DNA of 50,064 nucleotides. It comes from Zooshikella ganghwensis DSM 15267 (lineage in GTDB: Bacteria; Pseudomonadota; Gammaproteobacteria; Pseudomonadales; Zooshikellaceae). Made by a program: the position numbers and the translations under genes. Below the pieces are notes generated by a model that was not told the origin of the DNA, did no database searches, and was given only the letters and a program-made list of their open reading frames with translations. Positions 28,758 through 37,195 of this stretch are shown here, piece after piece. The number at the start of each line of letters is the position of its first letter. Position 1 is the first letter of the stretch. The stretch spans positions 1 to 50,064 of the forward strand of contig NZ_AUAF01000022.1 of assembly GCF_000428585.1 (NCBI RefSeq), in the 5' to 3' direction.

Positions 28758-29092
28758 TGAATTTGGCTACCTCTGAAAATGAGAGGCCAGAGAATTGATA
28801 TAGCGTTTGCATGGCAAAAGGTTTCACCAGAAAACTGTATTTCGGAAAAGTGATTTCATCAATAACTGTATAGTTGGTGGAGTTTAGTTTGGATCAGCTC
28901 AGTGATTCAGCAAAGCTATTACTTATCAGCGAGTTGTCAGTTGTTGTGTGATGTGGCAATCAACGTTTTATCCCTCCATTGCTATTAAGGACGTAGCTGC
29001 TTGTTTGGAGCTTACGTTGGTCCTTTTTATAGCGAAAATTCGCTAAAACATTTTGTTTAATGTGATCCTTTGATGAAAAAGAAGGGGGAGAA
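28758..29092. other. Intergenic region upstream of the TetR gene
   Basis: About 335 bases without a coding frame worth calling. It starts with a small hairpin (CCTCT/AGAGG near 28772-28788) and contains a strong terminator at 28987-29028, which ends only about 65 bases before the TetR start. The TetR promoter would have to lie in the last 60 bases or upstream of the terminator. Confidence 0.4.
28987..29028 (+). terminator. Strong terminator or attenuator hairpin
   Basis: AAGGACGTAGCT pairs in two blocks with AGCTTACGT and GGTCCTT and is followed by TTTTTAT. It is 230 bases after the DUF2235-PilZ stop, unusually distant for that gene's terminator, and close to the next start. Confidence 0.65.
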
Positions 29093-29728
29093 ATGGGCAG
29101 ACCCATCGAATTTGACCGCAATGAAGTGTTAGAGCAGGCTTTGCAGTTATTCTGGAATACAGGATACAGCGCTACGTCTGTTGCTAACTTAGTGGAAGCA
29201 ACCAAACTTAAGCCTGGCAGCTTATATGCAGCTTTTAAAAGCAAGCGAGGGTTATTTATCGCAACGCTAGATCGATATGCAGAGCGCTGTATATCTGAGC
29301 TACAGCGATGTCTTTCTGCAGACCAGTCACCCTTAAATACAATTCGATATTATTTTTCGCAGTTAATATTAAAAATTGTTGAGGATGAGGAGAGTAAAGG
29401 CTGCTTCCTAATTAATACAATGTTAGAAGTTGCACCTCATGATAATGAAATACATCAGCGTGTCATGGATTATTTTAGTGATATGGAGAGTCGTTTTGCT
29501 GATAAAATTAAGCAGGCTCAAAGCTGTGGTGAAATACCAGAGAATCAGCCTGCTGATGAAATGGCAAAATTTTTAATGACGGGTTCATGGGGGTTACGCA
29601 TTATGGGTAGTACCCGACAGCCCGAATGGCAGTTACAAAAAATGGCGGATCATATGCTGTCAGTGCTAACACAGACCGCCGCTAAGCCAATGATTCATAA
29701 TGATAGTCAAGGAATAATGTCTATTTGA
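29093..29728 (+). CDS. TetR/AcrR-family transcriptional regulator
   Basis: The 211-residue protein has an N-terminal TetR helix-turn-helix (about 10-50), with FWNTGYSATSVANLVEATKLKPGSLYAAFKSKRGLF showing the recognition-helix pattern. The C-terminal ligand-binding domain starts with a CISELQRCL segment and includes SKGCFLINTMLEVAPHD, typical of a TetR C-terminal subfamily found beside reductases and efflux genes. The ATG has GGGGGAG at perfect spacing. No divergent target gene is adjacent, so the regulon is unknown; autoregulation would be usual. Confidence 0.9.
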   Translation: MGRPIEFDRNEVLEQALQLFWNTGYSATSVANLVEATKLKPGSLYAAFKSKRGLFIATLDRYAERCISELQRCLSADQSPLNTIRYYFSQLILKIVEDEESKGCFLINTMLEVAPHDNEIHQRVMDYFSDMESRFADKIKQAQSCGEIPENQPADEMAKFLMTGSWGLRIMGSTRQPEWQLQKMADHMLSVLTQTAAKPMIHNDSQGIMSI

Positions 29729-29834
29729 GCTGTAAATAAGCTACATATGATATACACCTCTGACCAGGGATGGTTTTTACTCCCAAAACATTTCTCTTTT
29801 TCTTTCCTTGATATTATCACTATTATTATGCTTC

Positions 29835-31766
29835 TCACTCGTCAGCCAGTGTATCGTTAAGGGCCTCTTCCAGCGTTTCTAGTTCAGCCATATTTATCAA
29901 TAACTGCTCTTCAATTTCTTCTTGCTGTTTTTTTATTGCGTGCTGTTCAGTAAGAAGCTGTTTGAGTTGTTCCTTTTTGTTATCACTATAAATATCGTTA
30001 TCGTTTAGTTGAATTGTTATTGCGTCTAGTTTAGTTAATAACTGTTCTAATGCGTGCTCTTGCTGTTTAATTTTTGAAGTCAGGGGACGCAGCTGTTGGC
30101 GAATCTCTGCCTTTTTACGTCGTTGGTCTTTTTTTGATTGAGAGGCTTGCGTTGTTTGGCTGGTTCCTGAGCTTTCGGGCTGTTGAGAGGTTGGCTGCTT
30201 TTCTTGGCTTAGCCATTGAGCATAATCGTCTAGATCTCCGTCGTATTCTTTAACTTGGTTATTCGCAACAAGTAACAGTTGATCAACACAATTACGTAAT
30301 AAATGTCGGTCATGAGAAACGACGACTAATGCTCCAGCAAAAGCCTGAAGAGCGACGGTTAAGGCTTGGCGCATTTCTAAATCAAGGTGGTTTGTTGGTT
30401 CATCAAGCAGCAAGAGGTTAGGTTTCTGCCAGGCAATAATCGCTAAAGCCAAACGGGCTTTCTCTCCACCAGAAAAGTGAGTAATGGGGTCAAATGCTAA
30501 GTCGCCACGAAAATCAAAGGAACCCAAAAAATTTCGTATGCTTTGCTCTGAGGCATTTGGCGACAGTCGTTGTAGGTGTAGTGCTGGACTGGAGTTATTA
30601 TCTAAATACTCTAATTGGTGTTGGGCAAAATAACCTATTTTTAGGTGTTCTCCGCATATTCTTTCACCACTTGGTATGCTGAGCATTCCTGCCAAACTTT
30701 TGAGTAGCGTCGATTTTCCTGCGCCATTTGGTCCCAGTAGCCCAATAGTATCTCCAGGATGAATATTAAGCTTTACATTTTGCAAAATAGCCTGGTCAGC
30801 GTAGCCTAAAGCACAGTCATGCAACTGTAGCAGTGGGTCTGACATTTTTTCTGACGAAGGAAAAGTAAATGTAAAGGGAGAGTCCGCATGAGCAGGTGCA
30901 ATGTTTTCAAGCCGCTCTAGAGCTTTAATGCGACTCTGTACTTGCTTTGCTTTTGTGGCTTTTGCGCGAAAACGGGCAATAAAGCTCTCAATATGGGCTC
31001 GTTGTGTTTGTTGTTTTTCAAACATTGATTGTTGGTGTGCTAACTGTTCACTGCGTAATACTTCGAACTGGCTGTAGTTTCCTCGGTAAGTGTTAAGTGT
31101 TTGGTGCTCAATATGAATAATTTGATGCACCACATTATCCAGAAAATCACGGTCATGAGAGATAATAATCAGTGTTCCCCGGTAGCTTTTCAGCCATTGC
31201 TCAAGCCAAAGAATGGCATCAAGGTCAAGGTGGTTGGTTGGCTCATCTAATAATAATAAATCTGATGGTTTCATGAGCGCTTGAGCTAAGTTTAGACGTA
31301 TTCGCCAGCCTCCTGAGAAATTTGTCACAGGTAATTGTTCTTGCTGAGTACTGAAGCCAAGGCCATGAAGAAGTTGTGCAGCACGATGGTGTGCAGTGTA
31401 ACCGTCAATTTTTTCAAGCTCGCTGTGTAGGTGAGCAATTAGGTTATTATTATGTTGCTGCTCTGCAACGGTTAATTGATGTTGGACTGAGCGCAGGTGC
31501 TGGTCACCATCAATTACATACTCTATGGCGGCTTTATCTAACGCAGTGACTTCTTGCGCCATATGAGCAATACGAAGGTTAGGGGTTATCGTAAACTCAC
31601 CACTGTCTACAGTTAACTGCTGATTAAACACCGCAAATAATGACGATTTTCCACAACCATTGGCGCCTGTTATTGCTACTTTTTGACCATCATGAATGGT
31701 TGTCGTTGCATTCGTTAATAGTATTTTACTTCCACGCTGTAAACTGATGTCATGTAATCGAATCAT
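29835..31766 (-). CDS. yheS: ABC-F family ATPase, YheS-like
   Basis: The 643-residue protein has two ABC ATPase domains and no membrane segment. Domain 1 has Walker A GANGCGKS, signature FSGGW and Walker B LLLLDEPTNHLD. Domain 2 has GPNGAGKS, FSGGEKARLALA and a second LLLLDEPTNHLD. The linker and the C-terminal charged coiled coil (about 540-640) are those of YheS/Uup-type ABC-F proteins. The phrase AIEYVIDGDQ is specific to YheS. ABC-F proteins act on ribosomes to relieve stalling. The neighbouring TIGR02444-AlgP pair repeats the Pseudomonas order. Confidence 0.93.
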   Translation of the reverse strand: MIRLHDISLQRGSKILLTNATTTIHDGQKVAITGANGCGKSSLFAVFNQQLTVDSGEFTITPNLRIAHMAQEVTALDKAAIEYVIDGDQHLRSVQHQLTVAEQQHNNNLIAHLHSELEKIDGYTAHHRAAQLLHGLGFSTQQEQLPVTNFSGGWRIRLNLAQALMKPSDLLLLDEPTNHLDLDAILWLEQWLKSYRGTLIIISHDRDFLDNVVHQIIHIEHQTLNTYRGNYSQFEVLRSEQLAHQQSMFEKQQTQRAHIESFIARFRAKATKAKQVQSRIKALERLENIAPAHADSPFTFTFPSSEKMSDPLLQLHDCALGYADQAILQNVKLNIHPGDTIGLLGPNGAGKSTLLKSLAGMLSIPSGERICGEHLKIGYFAQHQLEYLDNNSSPALHLQRLSPNASEQSIRNFLGSFDFRGDLAFDPITHFSGGEKARLALAIIAWQKPNLLLLDEPTNHLDLEMRQALTVALQAFAGALVVVSHDRHLLRNCVDQLLLVANNQVKEYDGDLDDYAQWLSQEKQPTSQQPESSGTSQTTQASQSKKDQRRKKAEIRQQLRPLTSKIKQQEHALEQLLTKLDAITIQLNDNDIYSDNKKEQLKQLLTEQHAIKKQQEEIEEQLLINMAELETLEEALNDTLADE

Positions 31767-31929
31767 AAATACTTTGCTATGTGATGATTGAGTATATTGC
31801 CCAGTATACCTGTCAGTAGAGAGAATTGTAGGTAGTTAAAGACTACTAAAGGTATAACTTTGATGACAAAGAGAATTATATCCTTGATAACTTATTTTGT
31901 GAGTATTTATACGAGTGGTTTAGGTTTAC

Positions 31930-32433
31930 ATGTTGAGTCCATTGATTGATAACGAATTTTGGTTATTTGCAGTCGCTTACTATACGCCAGAAAAAGAGCA
32001 AATTTTATTAGCGTTGCAGGATGATTATGGACTGGATTGTTGCTGGTTACTGTTTTGTGTTTGGTTATCCCAAAACAATAAAGTACTTCCTCTACCTGAG
32101 GATAACCCCGTCTATCAACACATAAAGGGATGGAATAAGCAAATAATTGAGCCAATAAGACGTGTGAGACAGCGCTTAAAAGTGCCTGTAGTAAAATATG
32201 CAATTACTCAAGGCTATAAACTTAGACAGCAGATAAAGCATTTAGAACTATGGGCAGAAAATCGCTTTATGTACTGGTTATATTGTAGTGCAGATTGTTA
32301 CATGGAAACTTCTGAAGATAAAGCACTGCTAAGGCATAACATCGATTGTTATATCAAGCACTATGCAGGATTGAGTACGATAAATAGGAAACTAAAAAAA
32401 CAATTAGAGCAATGGCTGGTGTTAGTGCATTAA
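31930..32433 (+). CDS. TIGR02444 / DUF2390 family protein
   Basis: The 167-residue protein starts MLSPLIDNEFWLFAVAYYTPEKEQ and continues LLALQDDYGLDCCWLLFCVWLS, the hallmark N-terminus of this small helical family. The family is usual next to the YheS-like ABC-F gene in Pseudomonas and relatives. Function is not known. It is divergent from the ABC-F gene and convergent with the algP-like gene, with a shared terminator between. AGGT lies upstream of the ATG. Confidence 0.83.
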   Translation: MLSPLIDNEFWLFAVAYYTPEKEQILLALQDDYGLDCCWLLFCVWLSQNNKVLPLPEDNPVYQHIKGWNKQIIEPIRRVRQRLKVPVVKYAITQGYKLRQQIKHLELWAENRFMYWLYCSADCYMETSEDKALLRHNIDCYIKHYAGLSTINRKLKKQLEQWLVLVH

Positions 32434-32470
32434 CTCCATGCTATAGGTGGTAGTAATGTCGTTTTAAATT

Positions 32471-32494
32471 AAAGAAGGACTTAAGCCCTTCTTT
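32471..32494. terminator. Bidirectional terminator
   Basis: AAAGAAGG (32471-32478) pairs with CCTTCTTT (32487-32494) between two convergent stops. A/T-rich flanks lie on both sides. Confidence 0.75.
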
Positions 32495-32506
32495 AGTAAA
32501 ACATTA

Positions 32507-33655
32507 TTACATGTCAGTAGCAGGATCAAAGATACTTCTTGGTGCATCAGAATCCTTGTTTTCATTAGCTTCTGGTGCAACTGGTGTACTTTCTGGTGCT
32601 TCAGAAACAGCTTCTGGAGCTTTAGTTTCTACAGGTAGCAGTTCTTGCTGGCTGGTAGATTCTACTGCAGTATCTGCTAGAGCTGCTTCTGCCAGTAAGT
32701 CTTTTGTTGGTGCTTCTACTGGTGCTGCCGCTTTAGTTGCTTTTTTAGGTGGACGGCCACGACGACCTGTCGTTGTCTTAGCTGCAGTTGTTTTTGTTTT
32801 AGTTGCTGTAGCAGTTGCCTTTTTAGGTGGACGACCGCGCTTTTTAGGTGCTGCTTTTGTCTCTGTCGTTGTTGCTGCGGTTGCAGTAGCAGTAGCTTTT
32901 TTAGGCGGACGACCACGCTTTTTCTTAGGTGCTGCAGTAGTTGCCGCTGTTGCAGTGGTTGCTGCAGTGGCTTTTTTAGGTGGACGCCCCCGACGCTTAG
33001 GCGTTGCCGCTGTAGAAGCAGTGGCAGTTGTAGCCTTTTTAGGTGGACGACCTGGACCGCGTTTCTTCGGTGTAGCCGCAGCTTTAGCTGTTGTTGCTTT
33101 AGGTGGGCGACCTGGACCGCGCTTTTTCGCAGTAGTTTCTGTTTTAGCTTTTGCCGGACGACCACGTTTACCTGGTTTTTTAGCAGTAGTTTTCGCTGCT
33201 GTTTTAGCCGCTTTTAGCTCTTTGACTGCTTGAGTTTTAGCAATTTCCGCTTCGAATTTTGCAAGTACTTTATCGCGTTTAGCGGTGTACTTGACGTCTT
33301 CTTTAAGCTCTTTAAGCTCTTCTTTAGCGGTGTTTAGCTCGTCGCGAAGTAATGCTACTTCTTCTTTAGCGACAGCTAAGTCAACTTTTGTCTTCTCTAG
33401 CTGACGCACTGTTGCGGCAGTTTTTTTGACTTTAAGTTTTGCTGAAAGTGTTGTTTGTCTAAGTTTTACTTTCTCCTGTTTTAGTCTTGCTTTTTCCACT
33501 TTGGTTTGAAGTGAAGTAATTTGCTTCTCAAGTTGAGTAAGCTCTTTCTCTTGAGCTTGAGCTAATTGCTGCTCGAGTTTTTGAATTTGCTGTTTTATAT
33601 CTGAAACAGTAACAGCTACAGCTCGTCGAACCGTTGCCTTTTTCTTGGCTGCCAT
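32507..33655 (-). CDS. algP: AlgP-like AT-hook / histone H1-like protein
   Basis: The 382-residue protein has an N-terminal coiled-coil rich in Lys, Glu and Gln (about 12-150), then an Ala/Lys/Thr/Pro tail with about seven AT-hook-like blocks (RGRPAK, PGRPPK, RGRPPKK). The extreme C-terminus is acidic and ends IFDPATDM. This matches AlgP (AlgR3) of Pseudomonas, a histone-H1-like DNA-binding protein first tied to alginate control. The conserved position between TIGR02444 and FKBP/algQ supports the name. Hook number varies strongly between strains in such genes because of DNA repeats. The ATG has GAGGAA at good spacing. Confidence 0.88.
   Translation of the reverse strand: MAAKKKATVRRAVAVTVSDIKQQIQKLEQQLAQAQEKELTQLEKQITSLQTKVEKARLKQEKVKLRQTTLSAKLKVKKTAATVRQLEKTKVDLAVAKEEVALLRDELNTAKEELKELKEDVKYTAKRDKVLAKFEAEIAKTQAVKELKAAKTAAKTTAKKPGKRGRPAKAKTETTAKKRGPGRPPKATTAKAAATPKKRGPGRPPKKATTATASTAATPKRRGRPPKKATAATTATAATTAAPKKKRGRPPKKATATATAATTTETKAAPKKRGRPPKKATATATKTKTTAAKTTTGRRGRPPKKATKAAAPVEAPTKDLLAEAALADTAVESTSQQELLPVETKAPEAVSEAPESTPVAPEANENKDSDAPRSIFDPATDM
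32736..33170 (-). repeat. Degenerate in-frame repeats encoding AT-hooks
   Basis: Seven variants of the TTAGGTGGACGACC core (coding-strand GGTCGTCCACCTAA) recur at irregular spacing of roughly 60-80 bases, separated by Ala/Thr codons. They are coding, spaced for the hooks, and likely prone to copy-number change. Confidence 0.7.
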
Positions 33656-33988
33656 TTTAATTCCTCATCTAACAGTAGAGATCAATTTAAAAGAATTATA
33701 CGAAGAGAAAAATAATTATCCATATCTTAAGGATGAAAAATTAAAAATATTTACCTTATGGTGGCAAAAATAGGAAACACTTGCAAATTTTTTGTGCGTA
33801 ATATTGATGCTAATAGCATTATACTTTAAGTAATAGTTGCAATATTTCCAGGTAAACACTTAATAAGACAAAATGTGAATCAGTGTAATTTTTCCACTGA
33901 GCTGCCACTTACTGAAGTATTCATCAAGAGGAAAAATATTAATGGCAAATTGACGTAATATTATCCATTCATGCAAAGGGGCTAAATT
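33656..33988. promoter_or_regulatory. Divergent upstream region of algP-like and parA-like genes
   Basis: About 330 AT-rich bases with no gene. It holds the promoters of both divergent units. Nothing more specific is visible. Confidence 0.4.
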
Positions 33989-34753
33989 ATGAAGCGTCGA
34001 GTAGTTTTTAATCAGAAAGGAGGTGTTGGGAAGTCTACAATAGCCTGTAACCTCGCTGCTATTGCTGCCAGCCAGGGTAAGCGAACACTTCTTATTGACC
34101 TCGATGGGCAGCGTAACTCCTCTCTTTATCTACTTGGAAAAAACTATAGTACATCTCTTCCTACTATAGCTGATTTCTTTCAGGAGAGTCTGACATTTCG
34201 TCTAACAGGAGCTAATCTTCGCTCATATATTACTACTACCCAGTATGCAGGACTTTCATTATTACCCTCGTCGCCGCAATTGAATGAGTTGCAGCATAAG
34301 CTGGAAACCCGCCATAAGATATATAAGTTACGTGAAGCGCTTGATCGCGTTGAGCACTTATTTGATGAGGTTTATATAGATACGCCACCCGCGTTTAATT
34401 TTTATAGTTTATCAGCATTGATAGCGGCAGATAATTGCTTGATACCCTTTGACTGTGACGATTTTTCTAGGCGTGCATTGTATGACTTAATGGCTAATAT
34501 TGAGGAAACTCGAGTTGATCATAATTCGGCACTAAGCATTGAAGGAATTGTGGTTAATCAGTTTCAGCCACGGGCAAAATTACCACAGGAAATGGTTAAT
34601 CAATTGTTGGATGAAGATATGCCAATATTATCCCCTTATATTTCCTCTTCAATAAAAATTAGAGAGTCTCATGAACAAGCAATACCATTGATACACTTTG
34701 AGCCTAAACATAAAGTGACTATTGAGTTTTGTGGTCTTTATGCTGGACTGTGA
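33989..34753 (+). CDS. Orphan ParA/Soj-family ATPase
   Basis: The 254-residue protein has the deviant Walker A KGGVGKST (residues about 10-17), a [12 protein letters not shown] Walker A' segment and YIDTPPAF as Walker B. These are the marks of ParA/MinD ATPases, which oscillate or pattern on DNA or membranes. No ParB-like gene or parS-type repeats are adjacent, so it is not an obvious partition operon. Residues after 200 lack a membrane-targeting amphipathic helix of MinD type. The role may be positioning of a protein complex. It has its own ribosome binding site (AAAGGGG). Confidence 0.85.
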   Translation: MKRRVVFNQKGGVGKSTIACNLAAIAASQGKRTLLIDLDGQRNSSLYLLGKNYSTSLPTIADFFQESLTFRLTGANLRSYITTTQYAGLSLLPSSPQLNELQHKLETRHKIYKLREALDRVEHLFDEVYIDTPPAFNFYSLSALIAADNCLIPFDCDDFSRRALYDLMANIEETRVDHNSALSIEGIVVNQFQPRAKLPQEMVNQLLDEDMPILSPYISSSIKIRESHEQAIPLIHFEPKHKVTIEFCGLYAGL

Positions 34754-35062
34754 TAGTGAATATTTAATGGAACGAAAATACTAAAGAATTACATCTCTGT
34801 TTTAATTGCATTGAACCCAGCATACTCGTCATTGTGCTTTAAGTAGACAACTCATCAATGCTCTATACCTTCTTTCTGGCTGATGGGGTATGATGCGGTC
34901 AACCCTAAAATTGGTTGCCTGCCGATTGGACTGGAAGTTATGCACTTGTCGGCTGAAACAGCCACAGGCGAACTTTCTAAGGCTAAAGGGCTCAAAACTG
35001 CAGTATCCTTATGGGTGCGTAGTGCTAAGGACATAATTCAACCAACTTACTATGAGAAGATC
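34754..35062 (+). other. Leader region of the FKBP gene
   Basis: About 309 bases without a confident gene. The FKBP reading frame is open through the last 180 of them, starting at an ATG at 34883, but the encoded sequence is not protein-like for this family. A small GGCTG/CAGCC hairpin lies near 34952-34964. The promoter is probably in here. Confidence 0.4.
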
Positions 35063-35833
35063 ATGAAATTAAAAGTATTAACAGCCGGTTTGGTGTTGGC
35101 GACAGCTTCACAGGTATTTGCAGAACCTGTTAAATTAACCAACGACAAACAGAAGCTCAGCTACAGCCTGGGTGTTATGTTTGCGCAACGGCTGAAAGCA
35201 GACTTTAAATATGATGACCTGGACTTAAATGTCATGTCTGCAGCAATGGCTAATGTATTGAAAGAAGAAAAAACTGCGATTGATGAGCAGGAAATGATCA
35301 AAATCATTCAAAAAGCTCAGCGTGAAAGCTATGAGCGTGCTCAAAAGCGTATGGAAAAAGAAGCCAAAGAAAATTTAGCGAAAGAAAAGGCATTTTTAGA
35401 AAAAAATGCTAAAGCTGATGGGATTATCAAGACTGACTCTGGCTTACAGTACAAAGTAATTACTAAAGGCGAAGGTGAAAAACCAAAGGCTGAGAGCACA
35501 GTGGTTGTTCATTATGAAGGCCGAACTTTAGATGGAAACATTTTTGATAGCTCTTATAAGCGTGGCGAACCTGCGACATTTGGTGTGAATCAGGTTATTC
35601 CGGGCTGGACAGAAGCGCTACAGCTAATGCCTCAAGGCTCTGTTTGGGAGCTTTATATCCCCTCTGAACTTGCTTATGGACCAGGTGGTATTCCAAATAA
35701 AATCAGTCCAAACTCTACACTCATCTTTAAAGTTGAGCTGAAAGAGATCAAGAAACCTGAAAAAGTAGAAAATGCTGAAAAGGCTGAAAAGGCTGAAAAG
35801 GCTGAAAAGAAAGAAGAACCCAAAAAAAGTTAG
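35063..35833 (+). CDS. Exported FKBP-type peptidyl-prolyl isomerase (FkpA/Mip-like)
   Basis: The 256-residue product starts with the signal peptide MKLKVLTAGLVLATASQVFA. An N-terminal helical dimerisation region follows (about 25-120, with SYSLGVMFAQRLKAD), then the FKBP catalytic domain (about 125-230, with VHYEGRTLDGNIFDSSYKRG and PQGSVWELYIPSELAYGPGG). It folds periplasmic proteins by proline isomerisation. The tail consists of KAE repeats coded by four perfect 9-bp DNA repeats. The frame extends 60 codons upstream, but the chosen ATG gives the signal peptide and has GAGAAG upstream. It matches the FKBP gene between algP and algQ in Pseudomonas. Confidence 0.94.
   Translation: MKLKVLTAGLVLATASQVFAEPVKLTNDKQKLSYSLGVMFAQRLKADFKYDDLDLNVMSAAMANVLKEEKTAIDEQEMIKIIQKAQRESYERAQKRMEKEAKENLAKEKAFLEKNAKADGIIKTDSGLQYKVITKGEGEKPKAESTVVVHYEGRTLDGNIFDSSYKRGEPATFGVNQVIPGWTEALQLMPQGSVWELYIPSELAYGPGGIPNKISPNSTLIFKVELKEIKKPEKVENAEKAEKAEKAEKKEEPKKS
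35774..35809 (+). repeat. Four tandem copies of a 9-bp unit
   Basis: GCTGAAAAG is repeated four times in frame, encoding the AEK/KAE tail of the FKBP protein. It is a likely slippage site whose copy number changes tail length without a frameshift. Confidence 0.85.
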
Positions 35834-35835
35834 AT

Positions 35836-35883
35836 AATATTAAGTAACTTGTGACTTAATATTGCACCTTTTCACTAAAAGGT
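35836..35883 (+). terminator. Two consecutive hairpins after the FKBP gene
   Basis: AATATTAAGT/ACTTAATATT (35836-35845 and 35854-35863) is followed directly by ACCTTTT/AAAAGGT (35866-35872 and 35877-35883). The second has no T run, so these may be RNA-stabilising stems rather than classic terminators. Confidence 0.45.
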
Positions 35884-35960
35884 ACTTATGAGTAGTTGGC
35901 GATGACTATTCATTATCATCGCCACTACTGACTTACTCCTTGTTTACCGTACAATGTCAT

Positions 35961-35980
35961 AAAAGCTACTGGCTTTTTTT
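35961..35980. terminator. Bidirectional terminator between FKBP and WD40 genes
   Basis: AAAAGC (35961-35966), a five-base loop, GCTTTT (35972-35977) and a further T run. It is five bases from the WD40-gene stop on the opposite strand and serves both convergent genes. Confidence 0.75.
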
Positions 35981-35984
35981 CAGG

Positions 35985-36959
35985 TCAGCGTAAGACATAC
36001 ATGAGACCATTAGAGCCAATAGCATAAAATTGATCTTGCCCAAAAGCCAATGCCTGTATAGCAACACCTGTAGGCTTCCAGGCTTGTCTGCGACTGACCT
36101 GCCAATGCTTTATCACTTTTTTTTGTTGTAAATCATGCAGTTTTATTTCGCGATTGGTTGTTCCTGTTAATAGCTTTTGCTCATTATCCGAGAAAATTGC
36201 GCTGACAAGAGTGGGACCGCGCCCCATCCATTCTGCATGAGGGTTAACATCATAAACCAGGTTGCCTGTTTTAGTGTCGCGAACTTGAGCAAAACTGTTT
36301 GCTGCTGCAATGAATGCGAAACGATGATTTGCTGAAAGTGACACGGCAACGACTTTATTTCCCATATCCCAATTATGAAGCAGTTTACCTGTTGCTGTAT
36401 CCCATAATTTAGCTGTGTAGTCATCCGATCCAGAAAGCACCATCACTCCATCACCAGACATAGCCACTGCATTAACTCGATCAGCATGAAGATAAGTGCG
36501 CTCAACCCCCCCATTTTTAATATTAAATAAAATGGCGCGATTATCTAACAGACCTAACAAAGCATTATTGCCATCGCTGGATAATACGATACTGGAAACA
36601 TCGCCAGGGGCACGCCAAAATGCTTGAGGTTCACCTGTTAAAGATGACCATAGCACAAGGGTTTGCAAATTATCAGCAGTAGCTGCTAACTCATTATTGC
36701 CTGAAAATGCGACTGCAACGAGATAGCTGAAAACACCTTCTTGGTGGTTCCAGTTAAACCGTCGCTCATAGGCTGGCATCCGCCAAAGGCTGCCACCGTG
36801 ATTAATTGAACCAATCATGGCAAGCTGGCCATCAGGGGACAGTGCACTGGCGGTGTTGCCAACGATTGCTAACTCCCAAAACTTCTCTTCTTTTTGGGTA
36901 CAGCCAATCATTAGGAAGATAAGAAGGATAATGATGGGTAGTTTGGGAAAGGGGTACAT
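35985..36959 (-). CDS. WD40-repeat lipoprotein
   Basis: The 324-residue protein starts with a lipoprotein signal: hydrophobic run LPIIILLIFLMIGC with the lipobox Cys at residue 20. The rest forms WD40-like repeats, for example VNAVAMSGDGVMVLSGSDDYTAKLWDTATGKLL and SAIFSDNEQKLLTGTTNREIKLHD. A beta-propeller tethered to the envelope is expected, probably for protein-protein contact. The Asp at +2 that would retain it in the inner membrane is absent (it is Thr), so outer-membrane sorting is likely. No partner is obvious; neighbours are the FKBP and metal-permease genes. Confidence 0.85.
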   Translation of the reverse strand: MYPFPKLPIIILLIFLMIGCTQKEEKFWELAIVGNTASALSPDGQLAMIGSINHGGSLWRMPAYERRFNWNHQEGVFSYLVAVAFSGNNELAATADNLQTLVLWSSLTGEPQAFWRAPGDVSSIVLSSDGNNALLGLLDNRAILFNIKNGGVERTYLHADRVNAVAMSGDGVMVLSGSDDYTAKLWDTATGKLLHNWDMGNKVVAVSLSANHRFAFIAAANSFAQVRDTKTGNLVYDVNPHAEWMGRGPTLVSAIFSDNEQKLLTGTTNREIKLHDLQQKKVIKHWQVSRRQAWKPTGVAIQALAFGQDQFYAIGSNGLMYVLR

Positions 36960-37195
36960 AATGATTAAACAGAAGTATTATTTAAGTCATACAATTTATA
37001 GAGTATGTTGCTCTCTGACTTAGATACTTAGTTGTGGCAATAGTAGTAAAAAGTCAGGATTTAAATATCACTCATAAAGGATATAAATACAGGTTAGCAG
37101 CTTTTACTTAAGTGGTGAGTATTGACTGAAACTATCTTATTGATAGCCTCAGTCAGGGGAGGAAAGGTGCGAAATGAACTTGATTTCTATAAACG

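Noticed and set aside
28960-29244. Minus-strand frame overlapping the start of the TetR gene
   Set aside because: Antisense to a well-supported regulator start and lacking a ribosome binding site.
32736-33170. CRISPR-like regular repeats
   Set aside because: Repeats are coding, degenerate and in frame with the AT-hook protein; spacers are not unique sequences of constant length.
32511-33233. Long open reading frame antisense to the algP-like gene (240 residues, Val/Ala/Gly-rich)
   Set aside because: It is a mirror of the low-complexity Lys/Ala/Pro codons on the other strand; it has no ribosome binding site and repetitive, unprotein-like composition.
33989-34753. Plasmid-type partition locus
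   Set aside because: Only a ParA-like gene is present, without ParB or iterons, inside a conserved chromosomal block.
34883-35062. N-terminal extension of the FKBP protein by 60 residues
   Set aside because: It would bury the clear signal peptide; the downstream ATG has a ribosome binding site and fits the family.
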